45,484 nucleotides of DNA from a virus, in IMG/VR virus record IMGVR_UViG_3300036851_000471, positions 1-45,484 of that record; one strand, written 5' to 3'. The first letter of the stretch is position 1, and each line of letters opens with the position of its first letter. The position numbers and the translations under genes were made by a program. Positions 7,579 to 15,064 of this stretch are shown here, in pieces. The notes under the pieces were generated by a model, which ran no database searches, was not told the DNA's origin, and was given only the letters and a program-made list of their open reading frames with translations.

Positions 7579-8775
7579 ATGCCGACCATCGCAGGCCTTC
7601 GAGGCACAGGTGATTGGGCCACCGACGAGCGCCCGAAAAACTTTCGAGAATCGATCCTGTTTCTCGATCCCAACGGCGAGGCGCCCCTTACGGCGCTTCT
7701 TTCGAAAATGGCCTCCGAGTCCGTGGATGACCCGGAGTTCGCATGGTGGGAAGAGCGTAATGACCACGTTCGCCTCCAGGTGAACGGTGCGCTTATCGAC
7801 TCGGCAACCACGATGGTGGTCGACGCCGAGGCGGCCCCGCTCTCCGGAGCGCTTTCGCTCGTGGCAGGTGACCTGCTGCTGGTGGACAGCACCTCGGGGC
7901 AGGGTGAAATCGTGGAGGTGACGGCGAATCCGACCACGGATACGTCGTTGACCATTGCTCGTGGTGTCGCCGGCTCGACTGCCGCCGCCATTGCGGACAA
8001 TGCGCAGATCACGAAGATCGGCAACGCATTCGAGGAAGGTTCCCCGGCGCCGAAGGCGACGAACAAGAACCCGACGAAGGTGAAGAACTACTGCCAAATC
8101 TTCAAGACCACCTACGACATTACCGAAACCGCAGTCCGCACAACCGTCCGCACTGGCGATCCGCTGAAGAACGACAAGAAGAGGAAGATGTTCGCGCACG
8201 CGCGCGACATGGAAATGGCCTTCCTCTTCGGTCGGGCCTTCGAAACCACCGGCACGAACGGGAAGCCGAAACGCTATACCGCTGGACTCAACTCGTTCAT
8301 CACGACAAACCGTACGGTCTTCAGTGGCGGCACGCCGTTCACCGAGGACAACTTCATCACGGCGATTGCACCGATGTTCGATCGGCGTGGTGAAGGTGCG
8401 GGCGATGAGCGCATCGGGTTCGTCGGGAACAGCGGGCTGACGGCGCTCAACAAGCTGGCGCGGACAAGCTCCAGCACCCGAGTGAACTTCGACGGCGTGG
8501 TGAAGACGTACGGTATGAACCTCCAGCGGTGGATTCTGCCGCAGGGCTCGGTGTACCTCCGTACGCATCCGCTCATGAACACCCACCCGGTGTTCAAGAG
8601 CAGCGCGTTCTTCATCAACCCGAAGGGGATGACCTATCGGTATCTCCGCGACACGGCGATGAAGGATAACATCCAGCCGCCGGACGAGGATCACCGGAAG
8701 GGCCAGTGGCTCACGGAGTGTGGACTTGAGGTCCACCACGAGAGCACCATGACCTATCTCGGGAACATGGCGTAA
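7579..8775 (+). CDS. Major capsid protein, SU10-like (DUF5309 type)
   Basis: A 398-residue protein in the expected place after the scaffold. The sequence has an N-terminal arm with LFLDPNGEAPLTALL, an inserted beta-rich domain (about residues 70-150) and a central QIFKTTYDITETA segment. The C-terminal half resembles HK97-fold capsid proteins of the SU10/DUF5309 group. It is the shell subunit. A very stable hairpin follows the stop (8781-8800). Confidence 0.85.
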   Translation: MPTIAGLRGTGDWATDERPKNFRESILFLDPNGEAPLTALLSKMASESVDDPEFAWWEERNDHVRLQVNGALIDSATTMVVDAEAAPLSGALSLVAGDLLLVDSTSGQGEIVEVTANPTTDTSLTIARGVAGSTAAAIADNAQITKIGNAFEEGSPAPKATNKNPTKVKNYCQIFKTTYDITETAVRTTVRTGDPLKNDKKRKMFAHARDMEMAFLFGRAFETTGTNGKPKRYTAGLNSFITTNRTVFSGGTPFTEDNFITAIAPMFDRRGEGAGDERIGFVGNSGLTALNKLARTSSSTRVNFDGVVKTYGMNLQRWILPQGSVYLRTHPLMNTHPVFKSSAFFINPKGMTYRYLRDTAMKDNIQPPDEDHRKGQWLTECGLEVHHESTMTYLGNMA

Positions 8776-8780
8776 TCGGC

Positions 8781-8800
8781 AGGGGGACTTCGGTCCCCCT
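8781..8800 (+). terminator. UUCG-tetraloop hairpin after the capsid gene
   Basis: An 8-bp perfect stem (AGGGGGAC with GTCCCCCT) closes a TTCG loop, the exceptionally stable C(UUCG)G type, followed by TCCCTTTC. The T tract is poor. It may act as a partial terminator or a 3'-end stabiliser that sets the ratio of capsid to downstream messages. Confidence 0.65.
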
Positions 8801-8824
8801 TCCCTTTCTACAAGGAGTACTGAC

Positions 8825-9349
8825 ATGACAGTTCGAGTGTTGATTCATCACGAGGGCCTCCCGCCGGGGAAGCGCCTGCGTGTTTCGGGCTCGGTGCGAT
8901 TCGACCGGGATCGGACGCAGAAGGAAATCTCCGAGGAGAGCGTAACGCTCCTCACGGACGAGAACTTCAAGGACCAGCTCACGGCCGGCACGCTCAAGGA
9001 GAAGCCGACCCGTACGGAGCAGGTGGAAGGGAAGATGACGGAAATCTTCCTCCGCTCCGGCGAGGAAATGCCGGTCTACGTCGATGAGGACAAGGGCTCC
9101 GTGGAGTTCGCGCTCGTCGACGAAGAGCCGGTGACGCGGGATGAGGAAGAGCGGCGCCAAGCCCAGGTCGTGCAGGAGCAGAACGAGGCGAAGGCGAAAG
9201 GCACGAAGCCGGCCATCACGAAAACGACCGATCTCGCGGGTGGGCGTCCGCCCCCGACGGAAGTCGTGGTGAAGGTCAAGCCCGGGCAGTCGGCGACAGC
9301 GAGTGTGGCGCCGCCGTCGGGTATGAAAAGCTCGAAGGACGTGAAGTAG
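8825..9349 (+). CDS. Head protein of unknown function, decoration candidate
   Basis: A 174-residue protein right after the major capsid gene, with a CAAGGAG ribosome-binding site. It begins with a beta-rich segment, has a charged helix-forming middle (DEEERRQAQVVQEQNEAKAK), and ends in a Gly/Pro/Lys-rich tail. No known domain was recognised. Because it lies between two ultra-stable hairpins (8781-8800 and 9355-9378), its message may be separately stabilised. A head decoration or cement role is inference from position only. Confidence 0.6.
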   Translation: MTVRVLIHHEGLPPGKRLRVSGSVRFDRDRTQKEISEESVTLLTDENFKDQLTAGTLKEKPTRTEQVEGKMTEIFLRSGEEMPVYVDEDKGSVEFALVDEEPVTRDEEERRQAQVVQEQNEAKAKGTKPAITKTTDLAGGRPPPTEVVVKVKPGQSATASVAPPSGMKSSKDVK

Positions 9350-9354
9350 CATCT

Positions 9355-9378
9355 GGGAGGGGGCGAAAGTCCCCTCCC
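9355..9378 (+). terminator. GAAA-tetraloop hairpin
   Basis: A 10-bp stem (GGGAGGGGGC with GTCCCCTCCC, one G-T pair) closes a GAAA loop of the GNRA class. It is followed by CCTTCCC and then the GGAGG of the next gene. It mirrors the UUCG hairpin at 8781, so the gene between them is bracketed. Confidence 0.6.
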
Positions 9379-9395
9379 CCTTCCCGGAGGTTGGT

Positions 9396-9686
9396 ATGAA
9401 GTCCATGAAGTACAAGGAACAGGATATGGGTCCGGCAATCGCTGCCGAGCCCGCAAAGCCAACTCTTTATATCCCTCTCACGCCGGCAATAGTGAAGTCC
9501 GTCGACCTGGGCGATGAGGTGGTGCTCACGATCCGTGGGATTGTGAAAGGTAGCTCGGTGAGAGAAGACCGTTCGGAGCTACAACTGGAGCTGCATGAGA
9601 GCAAAATCAAGCGCGGCGAAGTGAAGGAGCCGGAAGAAAAGGCGGCCGAGCAGTTCAAGGAAATGGCCGACGAGGAGATGGGCTAG
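9396..9686 (+). CDS. Small structural-region protein
   Basis: A 96-residue protein with a strong CCCGGAGG ribosome-binding site. The N-terminus has hydrophobic beta segments (TLYIPLTPAIVKSVDLGDEVVLTIRGIV) and the C-terminus is strongly charged and helical, rich in Glu and Lys. No known family was recognised. It is coupled to the next gene by a TAGTG stop/start overlap, so it is part of the head-completion block. Confidence 0.65.
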   Translation: MKSMKYKEQDMGPAIAAEPAKPTLYIPLTPAIVKSVDLGDEVVLTIRGIVKGSSVREDRSELQLELHESKIKRGEVKEPEEKAAEQFKEMADEEMG

Positions 9687-10315
9687 TGCTTCGGGATCTC
9701 GCACGCGACCTTATCGCGGAGCGGATTGGCTCCCGTACGGATATGAACGACCGCATCGTGCGGGAGATGCAGCTAACGCAAATTCGTCTTGAGCAATTCC
9801 CCGAGTTGCCGTGGTTCTTGCAGTCACTTGAGACCGTCGCGAAGCCTGCTGGTGGGACAGCTGTTTCGCTTCCCACTGGATTCCTCCGGGAGGTCGAGAG
9901 CGGGGAGAATGACGAGAGCGCGATGTGGTATCTCAATGCCGATGGGTATCCCATTCCCATCGGGAAGCGAGACTTCGGCAATGCGCGCTCCTACCTGCCG
10001 AACACCTCCGGATCAGGGGTGCCGAGTTTCTACTCGGCGGTGGGGCCGAACATCCATGTCTTTCCACAGAGCGATGTCGCGTACACGCTCCAGTTTCTCA
10101 TCTACAAAGCCGACGCGGTTCTCAGCACGAATATCGAGAACCAGTGGCTCATCCATGCGCCCGATTTGCTGATTGCGGAAACCTGCAAGATTATGGGCAA
10201 GCATCTCCAATACCCGGTGGACTTCTCCGACGACGTCCAAGAAGCCCGTCAACGGCTTACGACCGCCACTGTTGCTCGGGAAGAGGCGAACAGAAGCCGT
10301 ACTCTTGGGGGGTGA
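9686..10315 (+). CDS. Head-tail adaptor protein (SU10/P22 gp4-like), probable
   Basis: A 209-residue protein starting at GTG 9686, which overlaps the preceding TAG by one base. It has an N-terminal helix pair (LARDLIAERIGSR...IVREMQLTQIRLEQ), then a beta-rich middle with YPIPIGKRDF, and a late helix with LLIAETCKIMG. This pattern and its position fit adaptor proteins that extend the portal channel in SU10- and P22-like phages. There is a 3-nt gap to the next gene. Confidence 0.65.
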   Translation: MLRDLARDLIAERIGSRTDMNDRIVREMQLTQIRLEQFPELPWFLQSLETVAKPAGGTAVSLPTGFLREVESGENDESAMWYLNADGYPIPIGKRDFGNARSYLPNTSGSGVPSFYSAVGPNIHVFPQSDVAYTLQFLIYKADAVLSTNIENQWLIHAPDLLIAETCKIMGKHLQYPVDFSDDVQEARQRLTTATVAREEANRSRTLGG

Positions 10316-10318
10316 CCT

Positions 10319-10612
10319 GTGGGCGCCACGACGCATGCTCAGCGACAGGAATTCACCGCCGCTGGGCAGTCGGCAACTCATCGGCTCGAATGGCCACGTG
10401 GGCAAGACGGGCTGGATATATCCTTCTCGGGAACCTTCGAGGCCGTCATCGCCATTCAGGCCAAGCGGCCGGACCAGCCGGATAGCGACTATCGTACCAT
10501 CCGTGAGGTGACAGCGCCGCTCGAGACCGTTCTTGAGGCGCGTGGGGACTACATGCTGCGCTTCCTCGTCACGTCGTACGTCTCTGGGACGGCAATCCTG
10601 GAGGTGCGCTAA
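10319..10612 (+). CDS. Hypothetical beta-rich structural protein
   Basis: A 97-residue protein with a GTG start 3 nt after the adaptor stop, and a TAATG overlap with the next gene. It appears to be an all-beta small protein (FSGTFEAVIAIQAKR, then YMLRFLVTSY.SGTAILEV at the end) resembling immunoglobulin-like or stopper-type modules. The specific role is unknown. A head-tail completion or tail-decoration role is inferred from context. Confidence 0.6.
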   Translation: MGATTHAQRQEFTAAGQSATHRLEWPRGQDGLDISFSGTFEAVIAIQAKRPDQPDSDYRTIREVTAPLETVLEARGDYMLRFLVTSYVSGTAILEVR

Positions 10613-11163
10613 TGTTCTTTCGGGATAGAACGGGCTCGGCGACGATCACGATATCCGAATCGGGGCTAGCGAAGGAAACGACGCAAGTCTCGGGGAACTC
10701 GAAGCTCGAGGATATCAAGGCCCTCCTTACGACTGTTCGGGATAACGCCGACACGGTAGAGGCCCTTCTCACGGCGCTTGGGCTCTACCTTGACACTGTT
10801 GAAACTGTGCTCGGTACGGAGACCGCTGCGCCCCCCACCGGGACGAGGATAAACGGTTGGCTGCAGTCGATTTACAATACGCTTTCGTCCCTGCTCACAA
10901 GAACTCCGGATGGGCAGGCAGAGCTTACGGCGCGGATGCTCGCAAAGTTGCCTGCTACTGGCTATCGTCTTTGGTTCGACACGGCGAATGCGTCGCACAT
11001 TTACATCCTCGAGGCACCTGCCGCAAACGGAGCTGGTACTGTAGGGTTCCTCGGCATTCGTGTGACGAAGGACGCTGATGGGAATCCACTCGGTAAGGTC
11101 CAGGTCAATACGAGTGCGACGCTTACCTTTGATAATCGCACAAGCGATCCGGGGTGGGCATGA
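10612..11163 (+). CDS. Hypothetical structural protein
   Basis: A 183-residue protein, translationally coupled to its neighbours (TAATG at the start, ATGA at the end). The centre is a long amphipathic helix, possibly a coiled coil (LEDIKALLTTV.DNADTVEALLTAL). The C-terminal part is beta rich and contains GVTKDADG/NPLGKV-type loops. This could be a trimeric fibre or tail-appendage component. No recognised family. Confidence 0.6.
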   Translation: MFFRDRTGSATITISESGLAKETTQVSGNSKLEDIKALLTTVRDNADTVEALLTALGLYLDTVETVLGTETAAPPTGTRINGWLQSIYNTLSSLLTRTPDGQAELTARMLAKLPATGYRLWFDTANASHIYILEAPAANGAGTVGFLGIRVTKDADGNPLGKVQVNTSATLTFDNRTSDPGWA

Positions 11164-11333
11164 ATCCGGCATGTGGTTTTATCCGCGAGGACGGGACGCG
11201 CTGCGACTCGCCTGCGACCTGCATGGCGCTGGTGGAGTCGTTGGGCGAGTACCTGCCAGCGTGTGACGAGTGCTGTGTCGGCCGACAGACGCGGCGCGCG
11301 AACACACCGGAACCTGACCAGGAGCCGCAGTAG
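11160..11333 (+). CDS. Small cysteine-rich (zinc-ribbon-like) protein
   Basis: A 57-residue protein that overlaps the preceding stop (ATGA) and whose TAG overlaps the next start (TAGTG). Seven cysteines (CGF, RCDS, TCMA, ACDECC) include CxxCC near residue 35-39, which suggests metal binding. Exact stop-start coupling on both sides argues that it is a genuine gene despite its size. It has no homology I can name. Confidence 0.65.
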   Translation: MNPACGFIREDGTRCDSPATCMALVESLGEYLPACDECCVGRQTRRANTPEPDQEPQ

Positions 11334-13084
11334 TGGCTACCTATAAAGGGGTTGCCAGTGCGGGCGTCTCGGTAACTGGCATCACCGGCACGCGTACTGC
11401 GTACCTGACGACCGGCTCCGATGGCACGTTGAGCGACAGGCCAGTGTGGGAGCTAAACGCGGGCGACAGCGTAACGCTGACGTTTCTCGACCTGACAACA
11501 GACGCGCCGCCAAACGCGTTCGACAGTCTTACGTTGGCGGTTTACTACGAAACCGCTTTCGGAACTCTCGTACGGACCCTGAGTTCGGGAGCGCCGCCCG
11601 CAAGTGGCACTACATACACCTTCTATGCTACGTCGGACGGCCTTGTTGGCGGCACGCCGCGCGCCGGAACCCTGCGGCTCTACATTCGGTATCTGTTTGA
11701 TGAAGGCGTTGGTGGAATAGTAGAGGCTGACAGCGATGGCACGACCTTTCAGGACTCAGCGGCTACCGTTAACCCAGCCGCGCTGAACATCGGCGTCCTG
11801 CGCTCCAACAAGAAAGTCACCGACATCACCGTCAACGCCTATCCGGCCGGCGCGACCTTTGCCAACCCAGACACGGTGATGATAACCGTCGCTGGCACGC
11901 AGCGCTTCGCCGATCGCAATAACGAAATGGTCCGCGTCGATCTGCTGGACGGCGCGGCACAGCAGGCTGCTGGCTTGTCGCAGGAGGTCGGCGCGGGCAC
12001 GACCGCGCAGAACTTCACCTGCAACGAGACCTTCGACGCTGCGAGCAAGAGCTACGGCGCGCGCCTCGTGGTCGTGAACAATGCGCTGCTGGTGCCGACC
12101 TCGGGTGCGATCAAGTGGACCAAGCTGATCGATGACGGCGCCAATGTCACCGTGAACGGCGCGGGCGACGAGGCCGAGCGGCAGAGTTTCTTCACCGCCG
12201 ATCCGCGCCTGTCAGGCAAGGGGGGCGACGGCAGTGCGGGCTTCCACTTCCAGGTGAACCGCGCGAGCTTCGATACCAGCTTCCACGAGCCTTCCATGCA
12301 GGGCCTTGCGCCAGACTCGATGCAGGCGGCGATAATTATCGTCAACGCGCGCGGCGAAGGGCAGAACGGCCTTAGCGTAACGCTGACGGCTGACCCGGCA
12401 AATCCCGGCAGTACGGTAACGCTGAACACAACCACCTCAACGCAAGATGGTCAGGCTGGCGTTACCGAGTTGATAGACGTCTGCCCATCCGGAAAACCTG
12501 GCGGCTCCTGGGCGCTCGCGGCTGACATCACGGCGCCGAGCACCATCGACGACCCTGCCTACTTCCTGAACAACACCGATGCGGTGAGCGTCATTCTCGA
12601 CGATCCGCGCATGTCGCTGCGGATCGAGGCTGGCGACCCGACCACGCCGACAGACCATTGGCGCCCAGGCAAGCAGCTTGTGGTTGGTATGGCCGCTGTG
12701 CGCCTCGAGGGGAACGCGGGTTCGCAGTTGGCTACGCGCGTCGCCTACGACACCAATTCAGCGGTGTTCCTCGTGGCTAGTTTCAACGTCGCGCTGGGCC
12801 GTCTGGAAACACTGGCGTCTGACGAAGTGACCTGGCAGGTGACCGACACGCCGCACCTGTTTTCCGTGACGCTGTCGGCAGGTGATTTGAAACTGGGGCT
12901 GCGGACCTTCAGCGCCGTCAATACTGCCCTGTGGGGGGGTCGCGATGTCTTCGTGCAGGGCTACTGTCTTGTGAACGGTGTACCGAAGATCGGCGGCGGC
13001 ACGACGAGCATGGCGGGCGATAAAAACCGGCATGACCGCTATGCGTTCGATGGCCCCGGTTTTGTAGGCTTTCCAACTAGGTGA
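11333..13084 (+). CDS. Large beta-rich virion protein, tail spike/fibre or decoration candidate
   Basis: A 583-residue protein with a GTG start at 11333. It is dominated by Thr/Gly/Ala-rich beta strands, with several possible immunoglobulin-like repeats (SVTLTFLDL..DAPPNAF, LSVTLTADPANPGSTVTLNTTTS). Base composition from about 11800 is richer in GC with fewer rare codons than the flanking genes, and the gene may be modular. It lies just before the lysis genes. A receptor-binding or decoration role is inference. Confidence 0.65.
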   Translation: MATYKGVASAGVSVTGITGTRTAYLTTGSDGTLSDRPVWELNAGDSVTLTFLDLTTDAPPNAFDSLTLAVYYETAFGTLVRTLSSGAPPASGTTYTFYATSDGLVGGTPRAGTLRLYIRYLFDEGVGGIVEADSDGTTFQDSAATVNPAALNIGVLRSNKKVTDITVNAYPAGATFANPDTVMITVAGTQRFADRNNEMVRVDLLDGAAQQAAGLSQEVGAGTTAQNFTCNETFDAASKSYGARLVVVNNALLVPTSGAIKWTKLIDDGANVTVNGAGDEAERQSFFTADPRLSGKGGDGSAGFHFQVNRASFDTSFHEPSMQGLAPDSMQAAIIIVNARGEGQNGLSVTLTADPANPGSTVTLNTTTSTQDGQAGVTELIDVCPSGKPGGSWALAADITAPSTIDDPAYFLNNTDAVSVILDDPRMSLRIEAGDPTTPTDHWRPGKQLVVGMAAVRLEGNAGSQLATRVAYDTNSAVFLVASFNVALGRLETLASDEVTWQVTDTPHLFSVTLSAGDLKLGLRTFSAVNTALWGGRDVFVQGYCLVNGVPKIGGGTTSMAGDKNRHDRYAFDGPGFVGFPTR

Positions 13085-13091
13085 AATAACA

Positions 13092-13460
13092 ATGTCGCCA
13101 AAAGAACCTAAAGGAGATCCCTCGAGCCTCTACGAAATCGCCATGAGTATCGGGCGAATGGACGAGAAGCTTATCGGCATTGCTCTACTTATAGAAAAGA
13201 GCGCGACGAAGGAAAGCATGCATGCCCTAAAGGAGGATGTGGACGGCGTCGCGGCCTTGATGCGAGAGAATCAGGCGATCATCAGCGCCCGACTTGATCA
13301 GCAGGGGCTCCGAATTTCTGCGCTCGAAAATACGCAGACCAAACTACAGTCTGAGCAGACAAGCCAAGGAACAACGCTTAAGAATCTATTGGATATTGTA
13401 TTCAAGATAGTCGCAGCGGGCATGATTGCCCTGCTCGGCTGGGACAAGTTCACTCGGTGA
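13092..13460 (+). CDS. Membrane-anchored coiled-coil protein, lysis region
   Basis: A 122-residue protein. A long coiled-coil-like region (residues 20-95) precedes one hydrophobic segment near the C-terminus (IVFKIVAAGMIALLGW, about 102-117) with a short charged tail. It lies directly upstream of the endolysin. Similar single-TM coiled-coil proteins occur in phage lysis cassettes as holin-associated or antiholin-like factors. That assignment is inference. Confidence 0.6.
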   Translation: MSPKEPKGDPSSLYEIAMSIGRMDEKLIGIALLIEKSATKESMHALKEDVDGVAALMRENQAIISARLDQQGLRISALENTQTKLQSEQTSQGTTLKNLLDIVFKIVAAGMIALLGWDKFTR

Positions 13461-13472
13461 AGGAGAGGTCTT

Positions 13473-13943
13473 ATGCCATCCTATGGGAAGAAGTCAGCGC
13501 AAAACCTCGCGACATGTGATCGTGGAATTCAAGTCGTGATGAATGATGTTATCCAGTGGTGGGATAACAGCATTATCACAGGGCACCGGAATAAGGAGGA
13601 TCAGGAAGATGCCTTCCGGCGTGGCACGACGAAGCTCCATTGGCCGCACGGGAATCACAACAAGTACCCGTCGATGGCGGTGGACGTCGCACCGTATCAT
13701 ATCCGTTATGGAGCGCTCATTGGCACGAAGGCGGACATCGAGAAAATTGCTCGGGATACGGGCAAGTCGCTCGCGTGGGCAGAGGCCATGCTCCGGGAGA
13801 CCTACTGTGTCCAGGCCGGGATCGTTCTCTCGACCGCCCGCAAGTACGGGATGATATTCCGGTGGGGTGGCGACTGGGATAAGGACAACGACTTTATGGA
13901 TAACAACTTCGACGATCTACCGCACTTCGAGCGAATCCAGTGA
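13473..13943 (+). CDS. Endolysin, M15-type L-Ala-D-Glu peptidase
   Basis: A 156-residue enzyme expected to cut the peptide stem of peptidoglycan. Signature residues are His62 in HGNHNKYPSMAVDVAPY, Asp71 in the MAVDV segment, and His152 in DLPHFE near the C-terminus, following GGDWD. This is the zinc-ligand layout of the peptidase M15 (VanY-like) family. There is no signal peptide, so export needs a holin. The GGAGAGG ribosome-binding site is well placed, and the stop overlaps the next gene start (GTGA). Confidence 0.85.
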   Translation: MPSYGKKSAQNLATCDRGIQVVMNDVIQWWDNSIITGHRNKEDQEDAFRRGTTKLHWPHGNHNKYPSMAVDVAPYHIRYGALIGTKADIEKIARDTGKSLAWAEAMLRETYCVQAGIVLSTARKYGMIFRWGGDWDKDNDFMDNNFDDLPHFERIQ

Positions 13944-14263
13944 AACCCTACGCCAACCCGAAGGAGCGTTTTGCAGCATCATCGAGGATGGTATGGACCG
14001 TCATTTGGGCGGCTATCATCTTGCAGGCGGCGGCGCTCATTGTCGGCGTGGCGGTGGGTGAGGTGGCTTCGGCCATGACTGTTCTCGTTGTGGGAGTTCC
14101 TTCTCTCATCGGCGCGGGCTTGGCGTGGACAGGGGTTACGAATTGGGCGGAGGTGCGGGGGATGGACGTCGGGTACGGACCCGCTCCCATCGATCAGTCT
14201 CGGCAGCAGGTGAACGTCCAGCCGGTCGCTGCCATTAAGCCTATTGAAGGGCAGGAGAGTTGA
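13940..14263 (+). CDS. Putative holin (two transmembrane segments)
   Basis: A 107-residue protein with a GTG start overlapping the endolysin stop. Two hydrophobic segments (about residues 18-40 and 45-66: VWTVIWAAIILQAAALIV and SAMTVLVVGVPSLIGAGLAW) are separated by a short turn. A hydrophilic C-terminal tail follows. Size, topology and position next to the endolysin fit a class II-like holin that permeabilises the inner membrane at lysis. Confidence 0.65.
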   Translation: MKPYANPKERFAASSRMVWTVIWAAIILQAAALIVGVAVGEVASAMTVLVVGVPSLIGAGLAWTGVTNWAEVRGMDVGYGPAPIDQSRQQVNVQPVAAIKPIEGQES

Positions 14264-14264
14264 T

Positions 14265-14408
14265 ATGCCAAAGCAAAACTGGTTCCAGCGTGCGACGAAC
14301 AATGTCCTAACCAACAAAGGAAAGGTCATTTGGATCGTCGTCCTTTTGAGCATCGGTTACACGCTCGGACAGGTATTCCCCTGGTCCGAAGTGAAGGCGA
14401 TGTTTTGA
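14265..14408 (+). CDS. Small single-TM protein, lysis region
   Basis: A 47-residue protein with GGGCAGGAG upstream of the ATG. It has a basic N-terminal region and one hydrophobic segment (VIWIVVLLSIGYTLG, about residues 21-35), with a short C-terminus. It is only 1 nt from the holin candidate and immediately precedes the operator at 14410, so it is part of the lysis cassette. It could be an antiholin or pinholin-like partner. No family was recognised. Confidence 0.6.
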   Translation: MPKQNWFQRATNNVLTNKGKVIWIVVLLSIGYTLGQVFPWSEVKAMF

Positions 14409-14409
14409 C

Positions 14410-14457
14410 GGAGAAAAGGGGGTAAGTTATTGGCAATAATTTGCCCCCTTTATCTCC
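14410..14457. promoter_or_regulatory. Palindromic operator, copy 2 (extended dyad)
   Basis: Core 14418-14448: GGGGGTAAGTTATT and, on the other strand, GGGGGCAAATTATT. The flanking GGAGA (14410-14414) and TCTCC (14453-14457) also pair, giving arms of about 23 nt with few mismatches. It sits in the gap before the spanin gene, just ahead of its ribosome-binding site. It may act as a DNA operator or as an RNA attenuator hairpin. It shares TGCCCCCTTTAT with 1735-1747. Confidence 0.7.
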
Positions 14458-14468
14458 TCGGAGGCTAT

Positions 14469-15026
14469 ATGACCTGGCTGAAGATTCTTAGCTCGCTCGT
14501 CGTGGTGCTTGCCTACTCCAGCGGACTTCTGTATGCTGGCTTCGATTACGGAAGGGCGAGGACTTCGTCCGAGTTTCTCGAGGCGAAGGTGAAGGACGCC
14601 GGGAAGCAAGCGGATGCCGAAGGAAGGCTTCGCGCTCAGCTCCGTACCGCAAAGGCGACGCGTCAAAAGGAACTCGACGCGGCCAATGCTAAGGCTCGAG
14701 CGGCAGCGCGTGACCTGCAGAAGAAGGAACACGAGCACGCTAATGAGTTTCGGAGCCTGCAAAATGAATACCTCGCACTCAAGGCCGCTGGCGATACTTC
14801 TCGCTGTGAGCTTACTCCCCGGATGCGCTGCGTTTGGGATCGGTCGAACCGAGTGTCCTGTCGGCCCGGCGGACTTGGAGGAACTAGCGAAGCTCCCGCG
14901 GATTCATATCGAGAACAGCCTCCTCGAGCCGTGCCCGGAGAAAGGGATACCGCTCTCTGGCGACCCGGTGTTGAACCATACTCAGAACATGGACCTCTTG
15001 TGGCCCTGCGCCGACAGGCACAATGA
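14469..15026 (+). CDS. i-spanin (Rz-like)
   Basis: A 185-residue protein starting at ATG 14469, preceded by CTCGGAGG. An N-terminal signal anchor (about residues 3-25, WLKILSSLVVVLAYSSGLLYAG) is followed by a long charged coiled-coil-like region (RTAKATRQKELDAANAKARAA). This is the inner-membrane partner of the spanin pair, which spans the periplasm and disrupts the outer membrane. The last third overlaps the o-spanin frame and is Pro/Arg rich, probably constrained by the overlap. A longer start at 14430 lies inside the operator and is less likely. Confidence 0.75.
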   Translation: MTWLKILSSLVVVLAYSSGLLYAGFDYGRARTSSEFLEAKVKDAGKQADAEGRLRAQLRTAKATRQKELDAANAKARAAARDLQKKEHEHANEFRSLQNEYLALKAAGDTSRCELTPRMRCVWDRSNRVSCRPGGLGGTSEAPADSYREQPPRAVPGERDTALWRPGVEPYSEHGPLVALRRQAQ

Positions 15027-15063
15027 GCTGATTCGGGCGGTCGAGCCGTTCGTGGAGAAATGA
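14764..15063 (+). CDS. o-spanin (Rz1-like lipoprotein), overlapping
   Basis: A 99-residue protein in another frame, starting inside the i-spanin gene and ending 37 nt past it. The signal peptide LAILLAVSLLPGC ends in a lipobox with the conserved Cys at residue 21, so it should be a lipidated outer-membrane protein. CGGAG precedes the ATG at about 12 nt. The nested layout is the classic Rz/Rz1 arrangement and indicates a Gram-negative host. It has a Cys-containing C-terminal part and is longer than lambda Rz1. Confidence 0.75.
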   Translation: MNTSHSRPLAILLAVSLLPGCAAFGIGRTECPVGPADLEELAKLPRIHIENSLLEPCPEKGIPLSGDPVLNHTQNMDLLWPCADRHNELIRAVEPFVEK

Positions 15064-15064
15064 A

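Noticed and set aside
6847-8826. 659-residue open frame on the - strand
   Set aside because: It lies opposite the scaffold and capsid genes, is Arg/His-rich with no known domain, and fits a GC-bias shadow of the real + strand genes.
14405-14433. Promoter in front of the spanin operator (TTGACG with 17-bp spacing)
   Set aside because: The -10 would be TATTGG, only three matches, so it is not convincing.
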